Below are positions 8,354 through 16,200 of a stretch of DNA of 64,000 bases, one piece after another. Position numbers and translations under genes: made by a program. Origin of the DNA: Muribaculaceae bacterium. Lineage in GTDB: Bacteria > Bacteroidota > Bacteroidia > Bacteroidales > Muribaculaceae. The notes under the pieces are model-generated. The model searched no databases, was not told the origin of the DNA, and saw only the letters and a program-made list of their open reading frames with translations. The stretch covers positions 1 to 64,000 of the forward strand of contig JAFQSX010000012.1 of assembly GCA_017409345.1 (NCBI GenBank), in the 5' to 3' direction. Position 1 is the stretch's first letter; the number at the start of each line of letters is the position of its first letter.

Positions 8354-9721
8354 ATGGACGTGTCGCAGTTTGGAGAGCAAAGGATTATTGATACACTTAT
8401 TGCCGATGCCCAACCATTGCAATTAAACGGGGCAACGTGCGACACCTACTATGCTCGATTGCATGGCCGACGCGTTTTTATCAAGCGACTAAAAGAAAAA
8501 TATCGATTAGACCCTCGATATCTGGCCGCACTTGAGAAAGAATTCAAATTGGGTTATCGTCTTGAGCACAAAGCATTACCTCGATATATATCTTTCGAAC
8601 AAGATGCCATTGTGATGGACTTTGTTGAAGGGGTAACCTTAACGCAATTTATTAAAGAAAACCCTGAATACTTCTCTCTCAAAAAGAATATTGATAAATT
8701 TATGATGCAATTACTTGAAGGAGTCAAATATTTGCATCATAACTCAATACTACACCTCGATTTAAAGCCCGAAAACGTCATGATTTCACATATTGGAAAT
8801 GATGTGCACATCATTGATTTGGGCTTTTGCTATTCCGATGCATTCAATGACACGATAGGCTATACTCATTCATTTGCCGCTCCTGAACAGGAAGGCAAAT
8901 CTCAAGTAAAGGTGGGAACATATACCGACATTTTTGCTATAGGCAAAATTTTGGAATACATATTGACCCGACAAAAGCGCAAGCGATATTTGAATATTGC
9001 ACGAAAATGTCAAAACGAAAACCCACAGCAACGCCCCGAAATAGAAACATTACTTTCTTTGTTTTCTGCTACTTGGCAATGGAAAAAGGGAGTATGGATA
9101 GCGTGTATTCTTGTCGCAATACTTGTCGTCGTTGGGATTTTTGTGTTTGCCAATAAACCTCACATTGAAAATGAGATTGAACCTAAGCAATCGATTACCG
9201 AAACCAAACAAGAAATAAACCACCAATCAGTCACCGTAGAAGATAGCCCCAAGATTAATAACATTCCCGATAAAACAACAGTACCACAGCAAACATCTTC
9301 CAAAAGCACTATCAAAGATAGCCAATCATCCCCTCAACCGACCTATAAATATCCGGCTCCCGACTACCCCTATCAATCAGCACAATCCACTTTGGAAGTG
9401 AAGCGAGATTGGTATCGTGAATTGCGACCTATATACGACAAAATGTTGGCGCAATATATGGCTACCGATTCAATGTTATGGTTTAACTCTGATTTTCAAA
9501 AATGTGCGTATCAATTAATTGAAAACCAAAAGACGACGATAAATAAAAAGCATTCCACGATTTCAACCGATGATATTTATAACGATGGAATGCATGTATA
9601 TACAATGATTATATGGATGCACGAAGGACTTCCCGTTGAAATAAGCGGATATAAAAGACCACCTCGACCCGATTTGACAAAATATGCCATTGAACAAATC
9701 GCTTTGTTTGAAAAACACTAG
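8354..9721 (+). CDS. Hanks-type Ser/Thr protein kinase, membrane anchored
   Basis: 455 aa. The catalytic domain spans ~25-240: VAIK-type Lys44 in VFIKRL, catalytic loop HLDLKPEN (Asp136, Asn141), Mg-binding DLG (Asp155) in place of DFG, and APEQ at 176-179. The usual Gly-rich loop GxGxxG is not evident, so the N-lobe is atypical. One transmembrane helix (~248-267, CILVAILVVVGIFVFA) follows. Next comes a Ser/Thr/Gln/Pro-rich linker and a C-terminal ~110-residue domain outside the membrane with no family I recognise, possibly a sensor. The invariant catalytic residues suggest it is active. Co-transcribed with the 182-aa protein; the next gene is more than 400 bases away. Confidence 0.9.
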   Translation: MDVSQFGEQRIIDTLIADAQPLQLNGATCDTYYARLHGRRVFIKRLKEKYRLDPRYLAALEKEFKLGYRLEHKALPRYISFEQDAIVMDFVEGVTLTQFIKENPEYFSLKKNIDKFMMQLLEGVKYLHHNSILHLDLKPENVMISHIGNDVHIIDLGFCYSDAFNDTIGYTHSFAAPEQEGKSQVKVGTYTDIFAIGKILEYILTRQKRKRYLNIARKCQNENPQQRPEIETLLSLFSATWQWKKGVWIACILVAILVVVGIFVFANKPHIENEIEPKQSITETKQEINHQSVTVEDSPKINNIPDKTTVPQQTSSKSTIKDSQSSPQPTYKYPAPDYPYQSAQSTLEVKRDWYRELRPIYDKMLAQYMATDSMLWFNSDFQKCAYQLIENQKTTINKKHSTISTDDIYNDGMHVYTMIIWMHEGLPVEISGYKRPPRPDLTKYAIEQIALFEKH

Positions 9722-9766
9722 CCTCAAATGGATAAAATGGATAAATAAAAAACAGTGATACTATTC

Positions 9767-9774
9767 TATCTTTG
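9767..9774 (+). promoter_or_regulatory. -7 promoter box upstream of the structured RNA
   Basis: Perfect TATCTTTG, predicted to start a transcript near 9780, just before the 5' arm (9799) of the long-range stem. A second match, TAACTTTG, lies at 9837-9844 inside the first hairpin. Confidence 0.55.
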
Positions 9775-9779
9775 CATAT

Positions 9780-10083
9780 AAGTTGTTATATGCGAAAAAA
9801 AACAGCTCACAAATGCCAAAGTTTAAGAATTTTTCTTAACTTTGTCCTGTTGCAATAGTGCGACAAGACATATTTTGGAAGCGTTTAGCATTATTCCATC
9901 TTGATGAACTTCGACAACTCATTTTGACTAATGGAATAAGAGTAACGTTCCTTTTTGGTGTGTTATATCTCTACATATAATATTGCCAAAAAGTGTGAGC
10001 TGTTTTCTTATTCGTAGTCAAGGCAGTCGAAGGCCCATCAAGCGAATTGGATTAATTAGCCCACACTTTCTTTTTATGCCTTG
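9780..10083 (+). ncRNA. Candidate structured non-coding RNA, unassigned
   Basis: No gene is seen in 9722-10141, but the sequence folds extensively on paper. A 13-bp closing stem pairs 9799-9811 (AAAACAGCTCACA) with 9994-10006. Inside it are four hairpins: 9817-9823/9838-9844 extended by 9825-9829/9833-9837; 9849-9854/9861-9866; a long arm 9878-9886/9943-9950 plus a perfect 9-bp 9891-9899/9931-9939; and TTTTTGG/CCAAAAA at 9952-9958/9986-9992 with an inner TTATAT/ATATAA. Downstream, 10019-10025 CAAGGCA pairs with 10077-10083. The segment 9990-10001 can pair instead with 10058-10069, followed by CTTTTT. Promoter boxes precede it. It does not show tmRNA or RNase P signatures. A 6S-type RNA or a cis-regulator of the gene at 10142 are possible; identity is open. 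Confidence 0.5.
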
Positions 10084-10141
10084 AAAACAACCCTAAATTG
10101 AAAATTCGTTCTAATCGGTAATTTAACTAATAATAAATAAC

Positions 10142-11911
10142 ATGAGACATCCTATCATTTTATGTGCGATATTAATCGCCGGCATTTTCACTTCTTGCAG
10201 TCAACTTGAGAAGGAGAAAGAGGAACAAGAACAAGAAAAGATTGTAAAAATCACACCTATGTTTAGTGCAAAAGTGCAACAATATATCGAACTGGGTAGT
10301 TTTTGTGAGGGATATGCAACAGCCTATAGAGAGATAACCGACACAACCGGTAATCGTAGATATGTTTATACTTATATTGACACTGAAGGCAATGAGATTC
10401 CACAATGTCATTATGAATATGCTAAAGACTTCAGTGAAGGGTTGGCTGCTGTGAGGAAAGACGGTAAGTATGGATATATCAACACGAAAGGTGAGGTTGT
10501 TTTGCCTTTTAAATATAGTGAAGCCGATTGTTTTGGTGATAGTTTGGCCGCCGTTTATAAAGATGGGAAATACTGTTATATAAATAGAGAGGGAGTTGAG
10601 GTAATTTCAATTCCCAAGAACGAAGACGAATATGCAGAAACTATATTGACCCCATTTTGTGAAGACCTCGCTTTTGTAATTAAGCCCAACGGTTGGGAAT
10701 ATTTTGAGTATTATGCGATTGATAAAACCGGAAAAAAACTCTTTGAAGGCAAACTTGGTGGTTGGTGTGCCGAAGAAGGTGGTCGTTTTAATGCCGATTA
10801 TATACCAAAGATTCAAAATGGTGAAGTTTATGTTCCATCTGAAGACTACGATACTTATGATGTATATAATAAACAAGGGCAAAAACTTAGGACTGAAAAG
10901 AGCAAGCCCCTAAATAATGGAAATTTTGAGATTATTGCCCAGAAAGTGTCTTTTGGGAAAAATGAATATGAGCATATTGTTCGCTATGGGATGAAAGAAA
11001 TAAAAAAAGATTCAACCGATACAACCACAACATTTGGACATATCCCTGTTATATATGATAAGATTCATGAATTGAATAATGGAGTGGCTTTAGTGTGTTT
11101 ATATGAATATGATAAAGAAGCATTGATTTATGGTGAAGTTGAAGGAGGATATATTGCAGACACACATTATGGATATGCTGATTTATATGGAAATCACACA
11201 TTCTCGCCCGAAGTTATGAAGAAATGTCATAAGGCATTTGAAAAATCGGAGTCAGCATTTAAAGCATATAAAGAAGAACTAAATAATCCACAATGGTTGA
11301 AAGGTACTTGGAGAGTTGAATCTAATAATGGATATATCTATAGGATATTTAATGATGGAAAATGCATAACATATTTCCAAAACTATCCCAATGTGCAAGA
11401 AGGGAAATATTCTCTACAAGATGGAATTATAAGCATAGAAGGAGAGGATGCGTCAATGACATTAGATTGTGAACGCGATATTGTGAGAGGTGCCGATTGG
11501 AAAGATTGGAGCAAAATATCTAATTCAACAACAATTGATAATAATCTAAAAGGTGCAAATGTTCAAAGTGCTAATTCTTCTAATTCTTCAAACTCTGATA
11601 ATGATAAAAGTTATTATGGCACTTTAGTCGCAAGAAATTGCACTGCATCTCTAAAAGCATTACATCCAATTAGACCTATGCATTGTTATTTTAATATATA
11701 CTATGATGGATATGCATTTGCTGCAAAACGGTTAGAATCAAACGGAGGTAAAGAGGTTGAAGATGAGGGATTATTGGTCGTATATATTAATCCGGAATTT
11801 GATGAAGATGCTCCTTATAATAGTATGATTAAAGACCATACATATGCACAACATATGATTATATATAAGGGTATTAAGTATTATCTAAATATCCCTGGTG
11901 TTAGACGTTGA
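10142..11911 (+). CDS. WG-repeat lipoprotein
   Basis: 589 aa. Signal peptide with lipobox (GIFTSC), so the lipid-modified Cys is at about residue 19, followed by a charged Glu/Lys linker. Residues ~50-180 carry WG/KWG-type repeats (KDGKYGYINTKGEVVLPFKY, KDGKYCYINREG), a fold of unknown ligand common in Bacteroidetes surface proteins, with further degenerate copies to ~370. The region ~380-450 (LKGTWRV, YRIFNDGKCITYF) resembles a lipocalin-like barrel. A Ser/Asn-rich linker and a ~90-residue C-terminal domain end the protein. AT content rises after ~10.7 kb. First gene of an envelope-protein run; function unknown. Confidence 0.82.
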   Translation: MRHPIILCAILIAGIFTSCSQLEKEKEEQEQEKIVKITPMFSAKVQQYIELGSFCEGYATAYREITDTTGNRRYVYTYIDTEGNEIPQCHYEYAKDFSEGLAAVRKDGKYGYINTKGEVVLPFKYSEADCFGDSLAAVYKDGKYCYINREGVEVISIPKNEDEYAETILTPFCEDLAFVIKPNGWEYFEYYAIDKTGKKLFEGKLGGWCAEEGGRFNADYIPKIQNGEVYVPSEDYDTYDVYNKQGQKLRTEKSKPLNNGNFEIIAQKVSFGKNEYEHIVRYGMKEIKKDSTDTTTTFGHIPVIYDKIHELNNGVALVCLYEYDKEALIYGEVEGGYIADTHYGYADLYGNHTFSPEVMKKCHKAFEKSESAFKAYKEELNNPQWLKGTWRVESNNGYIYRIFNDGKCITYFQNYPNVQEGKYSLQDGIISIEGEDASMTLDCERDIVRGADWKDWSKISNSTTIDNNLKGANVQSANSSNSSNSDNDKSYYGTLVARNCTASLKALHPIRPMHCYFNIYYDGYAFAAKRLESNGGKEVEDEGLLVVYINPEFDEDAPYNSMIKDHTYAQHMIIYKGIKYYLNIPGVRR

Positions 11912-11977
11912 TTAAAATATTAAACAAAGTATTACAATGATAGTAGATGACCAAATAAGAATTAATAAATAGAGAAA

Positions 11978-12012
11978 TTACTAGTTATATGCAATATACG
12001 CATAACTAGTAA
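11978..12012. terminator. Hairpin between the WG lipoprotein and the next gene
   Basis: Perfect 11-bp arms TTACTAGTTAT (11978-11988) and 12002-12012 around a 13-base loop. No T-tract follows on either side, so it may be an attenuating or RNA-stability structure rather than a full terminator. Confidence 0.4.
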
Positions 12013-12048
12013 GTAATACAAATTTATAAACTTATAAATTACATAACA

Positions 12049-12438
12049 ATGAAACGAATAGTAAAATTAGTGCTTGTGGCAATATTGATGGTGGAGGCTT
12101 CAAGTTTTGCAAATGCCTATAATTATGAGACTGATATTGCTCAAAATGTATCAAGAAAAACTAAAAATAATAAGTCAAAAGATAGACTATCGTGGTTAGA
12201 TGGAAATTGGCGTTATAAAATGTCTTACTCGGGTATAACTCAAGAAGTACAAGTGAGAATAAACGGAAACTCTATTGTCGTTTTCATGAATGGAGAAAGA
12301 TATTATGCAGGAGAGTATTCTATAGATGGAAATGTATTGCGTTATAATCGTCGCAATGGGTCGGCTGATATTCTCTATTTAGATCGAACAAATAAACGAT
12401 TAATGGTCGATAAAGGAACCCCAATGGAACGTTTCTAA
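12049..12438 (+). CDS. Small secreted protein, lipocalin-like style
   Basis: 129 aa with an N-terminal signal peptide (MKRIVKLVLVAILMVEASSFANA). The mature domain begins with a WLDGNWRYKM motif and alternates short strands (GITQEVQVRINGNSIVVFM, YYAGEYSIDGNVLRY), reminiscent of small beta-barrel proteins in Bacteroidetes. The same W..G.W start recurs inside the upstream WG lipoprotein (LKGTWRV), hinting at a shared domain. It is 18 bases upstream of the zinc-ribbon gene, likely an operon. Function unknown. Confidence 0.72.
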   Translation: MKRIVKLVLVAILMVEASSFANAYNYETDIAQNVSRKTKNNKSKDRLSWLDGNWRYKMSYSGITQEVQVRINGNSIVVFMNGERYYAGEYSIDGNVLRYNRRNGSADILYLDRTNKRLMVDKGTPMERF

Positions 12439-12456
12439 CAGTTAAGAAAAATAATT

Positions 12457-13299
12457 ATGACACAGATAAATTGTATAAATTGTGGTCAACATATTTCGGA
12501 TAATGCACAAGTTTGTCCCAAATGTGGTGCGTCTATTTCGGACTCACATCCTCAAGTGCCCACGCAACATTCTGAAGTAGTGCAACAATCCCCCAAGCAT
12601 CGTAATCTCAAAAGAGACAAAGCGAGTAAAAAGAAATCAAGAATGGGTTTGTTAATTGGGATTATTTGTGGTGCCGTGGTAGCGATAATCGCATCAATAG
12701 TAGTTGTTGTGTTATATTTCCCTCAATTAAGATTTTGGGAAAGTAACGGCAAAAGTGAATTGCTCGAAACCGCTTATAATGAGGGGTATATTTGTGGTAA
12801 ACAATTTGGAGATATGGATAAGTCTGAATTCTTTCTCGATGCTGCACGTCGCACATATATGGATGTAACTGTCGATGAAAATGTCTCTCAGGAATTTGAT
12901 ACATATTTCTTACATGGAATGATGGATGGCGTAAATGGTTTATCGCCTAATAGCGAGAGAGATTTCTCTGTTGATGAAATTAATAAAATAAAAAAAGAGG
13001 CTACAAAAAATATATCCGGTACATATTCTGGCAATGTGGGTGAGTTTAGTATAGAAATGACTCTGACTCAATCTAATGAACAAGTTAATGGGGACTATCG
13101 CTATGTTGAATATGGCAATTCTCTTAACTTGTCGGGTAGCATTAATGGAACAGAAATATCATTGAATGAAACAACTCCCAAAAAAGGAAATCACTCTGCG
13201 ACATGGACTTTAAATGTCACTAAAAATGGCCTCGAAGGTAGTATGTATGTGAACCATACAGGCAAAACTCATAATGTATCATTAACTCGTATACAATAG
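12457..13299 (+). CDS. Zinc-ribbon single-pass membrane protein
   Basis: 280 aa. The N-terminal zinc ribbon has two CxxC knuckles (CINCGQ, CPKCGAS), followed by a Lys-rich linker and one transmembrane helix (~66-90, LLIGIICGAVVAIIASIVVVV). The extracytoplasmic part has a helical middle and a C-terminal ~90-residue beta domain (GTYSGNVGEFSIEMTLTQ to the end) like other lipocalin-like domains of this cluster. The arrangement (cytosolic zinc ribbon, TM, outer domain) is common in bacteria but without a settled role. A 21-base piece of its 3' end recurs at 14954-14975. In operon with 12049 and 13324. Confidence 0.75.
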   Translation: MTQINCINCGQHISDNAQVCPKCGASISDSHPQVPTQHSEVVQQSPKHRNLKRDKASKKKSRMGLLIGIICGAVVAIIASIVVVVLYFPQLRFWESNGKSELLETAYNEGYICGKQFGDMDKSEFFLDAARRTYMDVTVDENVSQEFDTYFLHGMMDGVNGLSPNSERDFSVDEINKIKKEATKNISGTYSGNVGEFSIEMTLTQSNEQVNGDYRYVEYGNSLNLSGSINGTEISLNETTPKKGNHSATWTLNVTKNGLEGSMYVNHTGKTHNVSLTRIQ

Positions 13300-13323
13300 A
13301 AACTTAATCAAAAATATATAATT

Positions 13324-14247
13324 ATGGCACTTATAGAATGTAATGAATGTGGGACACAAGTCTCTGACAAAGCCTCAAAATGCCCCAAATGTGGGAACCC
13401 GATGAAGCCTAGTTCATCTGAACGGGCAAAAACATTTTTCAAATCTAAATTATTTATTGGTATAATCTGCTCTCTTATTGGATTAGCAGGAATATTGCTA
13501 GCATTTTTATGTATAGGTTTTCGGCCTGAATATGAGATTTGCGATGGGCTGACGAACGACTTTATCTATGACTTCGATATTAATAGAATGAGTCTTCTAG
13601 ATTGGGCATTGGGTACTGATTATAGCAAGTTATACGTTTCTGAGACCTATTCGGTGGGGCAACATTGGCTATTAGTCATTATTGGGATCATTTTTCTGTG
13701 CATTGCAATGAAAATGTTTTTCTCTGAACTAAATAAATGGATTTTAGTAGGTCTAACACTTGTAACTATTTCTTTTACTGTATTAAATATTAGAAGTAAA
13801 AGTCTTCCAGTGGAAACCAAACTGAAAAATATACAAGCACGAGTGGAAACATATATAAATAGTCCGGAATATCAGGCAGATCTATTAGAATTAGAGAAAG
13901 AGAAAGCCCGTAAAAAGAAGGTAGATGCCGGTAAAGAATTGCTTACACAAGAATTGAAAGGTTGTTACAGTAATGATGTTAGCTTAATAGGCATGCCCGA
14001 TAGTATTATAACCGGTTATTGCAATGAGTTGAATAAACTGTCAATAAAAACGTGGAATATACCATTAAATGGATTGGACCTAAAGGTATATCAAGCTAAT
14101 TATGAAAATGAATATGGCAACCGAACAATAGATCGTTTCTATGTCTTTTTCAAAGAAGACAAACCTATTAAGTATGCAAAAGAAGACTTTATAAGAGAAG
14201 GCTCTGAACTTAAGATGTTATTCTTAATGTTGCGTGATTTTGAGTAG
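13324..14247 (+). CDS. Zinc-ribbon multi-pass membrane protein
   Basis: 307 aa. Zinc ribbon at the N-terminus (CNECGT and CPKCGNP), then about three transmembrane helices (~40-62, ~115-135, ~140-156). A charged coiled-coil-like stretch (~170-205, LLELEKEKARKKKVDAGKEL) and a C-terminal soluble domain of ~95 residues follow. It is 24 bases downstream of the first zinc-ribbon gene and shares its N-terminal layout, so the two probably arose by duplication of the zinc ribbon-TM module. No enzymatic motif seen. Confidence 0.72.
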   Translation: MALIECNECGTQVSDKASKCPKCGNPMKPSSSERAKTFFKSKLFIGIICSLIGLAGILLAFLCIGFRPEYEICDGLTNDFIYDFDINRMSLLDWALGTDYSKLYVSETYSVGQHWLLVIIGIIFLCIAMKMFFSELNKWILVGLTLVTISFTVLNIRSKSLPVETKLKNIQARVETYINSPEYQADLLELEKEKARKKKVDAGKELLTQELKGCYSNDVSLIGMPDSIITGYCNELNKLSIKTWNIPLNGLDLKVYQANYENEYGNRTIDRFYVFFKEDKPIKYAKEDFIREGSELKMLFLMLRDFE

Positions 14248-14266
14248 GAAACTTCTATAAATTATT

Positions 14267-14290
14267 TTGAACTGTACCCCAAATGTTGGA
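14267..14290. other. Possible solo end of an IS3-type element
   Basis: The string TGAACTGTACCCCAAATGTT resembles terminal inverted repeats of IS3-family elements found in Bacteroidetes. No partner end or transposase is present nearby. Recognised from memory only. Confidence 0.25.
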
Positions 14291-14353
14291 AAAAAAAGAA
14301 ATAAAAAATACAGAATTTGAATCGCAAATGTCTAATTATTAAAATAAAAACTT

Positions 14354-14911
14354 ATGAAAAGATTACTATTAGGAATAAGTGTTGTGGCACTTATGTTGAC
14401 AACAAGTTGTGGAAATAACGCTGAACAAGAACGAATTGCTCAACTTGAAAAAGAACTAGCTCAATTAAAAGGTGAAAAATATAATGAATCACCAGCAACA
14501 GCAACATCATCATCTATGTCAAAGGAATATAATGATAATTCTACATCAACGGAAATAGATGAATTGATCAATCAATCATCATCAAATGAGGCAAGTGGTT
14601 CACGTTTTACAGGAACGTATCAATTTACAGATAAGGCGGGAAAAGTATGGATTGTTAATATAAAAGATGATGAAACTGCAACAATAAAAGTTAAGGGAGA
14701 AAGTTTTACTTATTACGCCGAGTGGGATGATTTTCCCTATGGAGTTCCTTGTTTGCAGTTTGGCTTTGACGATGCTCCTTATGCAAATTTCCCATCAGGA
14801 AAAGAGGCCATGCACTATGCATGTATTGATGACAATTATATCTACGAGAGCAATTCTGCCTTTTCTGCGAAAAATCCTCGCAAACGCTTGCCTATAAAGA
14901 AAATTAAGTAG
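14354..14911 (+). CDS. Lipoprotein with short coiled coil
   Basis: 185 aa. Signal peptide with lipobox LTTSC (Cys at residue ~19), followed by a heptad-like segment ERIAQLEKELAQLKGEK that predicts a short coiled coil. A Ser/Thr/Asn-rich linker and a C-terminal beta domain (GSRFTGTYQFTDKAGKVWIV onward, ~100 residues) complete it. Lipid anchoring at the outer membrane with a spacer is the likely topology. It belongs to the same set of small envelope proteins as its neighbours. No known family assigned. Confidence 0.72.
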   Translation: MKRLLLGISVVALMLTTSCGNNAEQERIAQLEKELAQLKGEKYNESPATATSSSMSKEYNDNSTSTEIDELINQSSSNEASGSRFTGTYQFTDKAGKVWIVNIKDDETATIKVKGESFTYYAEWDDFPYGVPCLQFGFDDAPYANFPSGKEAMHYACIDDNYIYESNSAFSAKNPRKRLPIKKIK

Positions 14912-14932
14912 TCGGTTGGATGTTATAAAGAG

Positions 14933-14983
14933 ATGAAAAAATTGCAAAGGTTATATGTGAACCATACAGGCAAAAAATATTAA
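14933..14983 (+). pseudogene. Relic duplicate of the 3' end of the zinc-ribbon gene at 12457
   Basis: A 16-codon reading frame ends LYVNHTGKKY. The 21-base string ATGTGAACCATACAGGCAAAA is identical to the 3' end of the gene at 12457 (about 13249-13270, encoding MYVNHTGK). This is best read as the leftover of a tandem duplication that has been deleted. Confidence 0.45.
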
Positions 14984-15014
14984 AAAAGAATTTTATCCTA
15001 AAAAATAATTTTAT

Positions 15015-15279
15015 ATGAAAAAAAGTAGAAGAATCAACATCAGATAAAAAAAATAAAACTTTTTGGGCCGATGTGATAAAAATAGTTTTTACTATAATGC
15101 TTATAATTAATTGTCTCGCAGGTTTAATTCTATTATGTGTTTTTCTAAATGATTATCATTTAGATGATATAGCCTGGTTGCCATTAGTTATCGCATTATT
15201 ATATGGAGTGCTGTTTTATCCACTTATAATGGGCTATTCAAAAGTCGTTGCTGCGGCAGAAAAGAAATTGCAATCATAA
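15015..15279 (+). pseudogene. Small two-helix membrane protein with frameshift near its start
   Basis: The open frame from the GTG at 15073 encodes 68 aa with two membrane helices (IVFTIMLIINCLAGLILLCVF and WLPLVIALLYGVLFYPLIMG). Upstream the same frame stays open back to about 15019 and reads VEESTSDKKNKTFWAD, a plausible cytosolic N-terminus, but it lacks an ATG. An ATG at 15015 is followed by seven As; with six As it would read straight into this frame. Either the gene uses GTG 15073, or the A-run is a frameshift (mutation, slippage or phase variation). A strong terminator follows at 15294. Confidence 0.55.
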
Positions 15280-15293
15280 GATAGATAATTTAT

Positions 15294-15338
15294 AAATAGA
15301 GATCGCTTGAAAAAATCTCAAGCGATTTCTATTTTTTA
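15294..15338 (+). terminator. Intrinsic terminator ending the envelope-protein run
   Basis: 17-bp stem with one G-U pair: 15294-15310 against 15318-15334, 7-base loop, followed by TTTATCC. It is 15 bases past the stop of the small membrane protein. Confidence 0.88.
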
Positions 15339-15376
15339 TCCAATATTTTCATTTTGAAAAATGTGCATTATCGCAG

Positions 15377-15405
15377 TTTGTGGGTTCTTTTCTGTTGTAC
15401 TTTTG
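15377..15405 (+). promoter_or_regulatory. Bacteroidetes-type promoter (-33 TTTG, -7 TACTTTTG)
   Basis: TTTG at 15377-15380, 17 bases, then TACTTTTG at 15398-15405. One of the clearest two-element promoters in the window; it drives the 168-aa gene at 15447. Confidence 0.7.
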
Positions 15406-15446
15406 CAGTGTTATAATTATTTATTCAATAATCTAATCTATATAAA

Positions 15447-15953
15447 ATGGAATCTACACCAACTACTTCACAACAGTTAAGCCCTGAAAGCCAAATCGTG
15501 ATACGCAAAATGTTAGGTACTATCAATAGCATGTTTGCTAAATTTGTCTTTTGGGACTCCAATAAATTAGAAAAAGCCGTTGAACGGATGTTGCAAGGGG
15601 ATTTTTCTGTTCCTACATTTTCTCACCCACGATTAAAACTTGCCTACCTTATTATTCGTAGGCAGATACTACATCTATTAACCCTTGAAAACACTATAAA
15701 CGAAAACAATAAGGAGCAAGAAGAGTGTGAAAAAATTGATGAACTCTCAAAAACTAAAGATGGTAGAAAGAGTATAAAAAGCATAGGGAATATTCCATCT
15801 ATTTATAGAGAGAAAGAGAACCGAGAATGTGTAATCAGGCGAGGATATTTCAAAAAGGCAAAAAGGTATAACAGACTTAAAAAAGCAAATGTAGGCATTA
15901 ATAATCTTCCCACAAATCACATTGTCAATAAGCCACCACCAATGAATGTGTAA
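15447..15953 (+). CDS. Hypothetical protein, helical and basic
   Basis: 168 aa, no signal peptide or membrane span. The N-terminal half is predicted helical (VIRKMLGTINSMFAKFVFW, LAYLIIRRQILHLL); the C-terminal half is Lys/Arg/Asn-rich (RRGYFKKAKRYNRLKKA) and could bind nucleic acid or be disordered. A good promoter and terminator isolate it as a single-gene unit. I do not recognise a family. The 247 bases after it up to 16200 show no gene. Confidence 0.55.
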   Translation: MESTPTTSQQLSPESQIVIRKMLGTINSMFAKFVFWDSNKLEKAVERMLQGDFSVPTFSHPRLKLAYLIIRRQILHLLTLENTINENNKEQEECEKIDELSKTKDGRKSIKSIGNIPSIYREKENRECVIRRGYFKKAKRYNRLKKANVGINNLPTNHIVNKPPPMNV

Positions 15954-16200
15954 ATGCTTTATGATGTGTATTATTGGAACACCTACTATCCGTTTAATAA
16001 GCGACATCGTATCATTAGTTAAAATCTCAATATCCAAGGTCTGGAGTACTGAAATTTTGTTGATTTTTTCGGTCTTTGTGGTTTGTTTTTCTTTATTGAA
16101 GGAAAATTAAGAATGGCTTATTGTGAGAATAAAAAATCTTTAATATTTTCGCAACAAAGAAGAGTGAAATATTGTTATTCCACAAATATATAGTGATACT

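Noticed and set aside
9780-10083. tmRNA or RNase P RNA
   Set aside because: No tag reading frame and no conserved RNase P core sequences could be seen.
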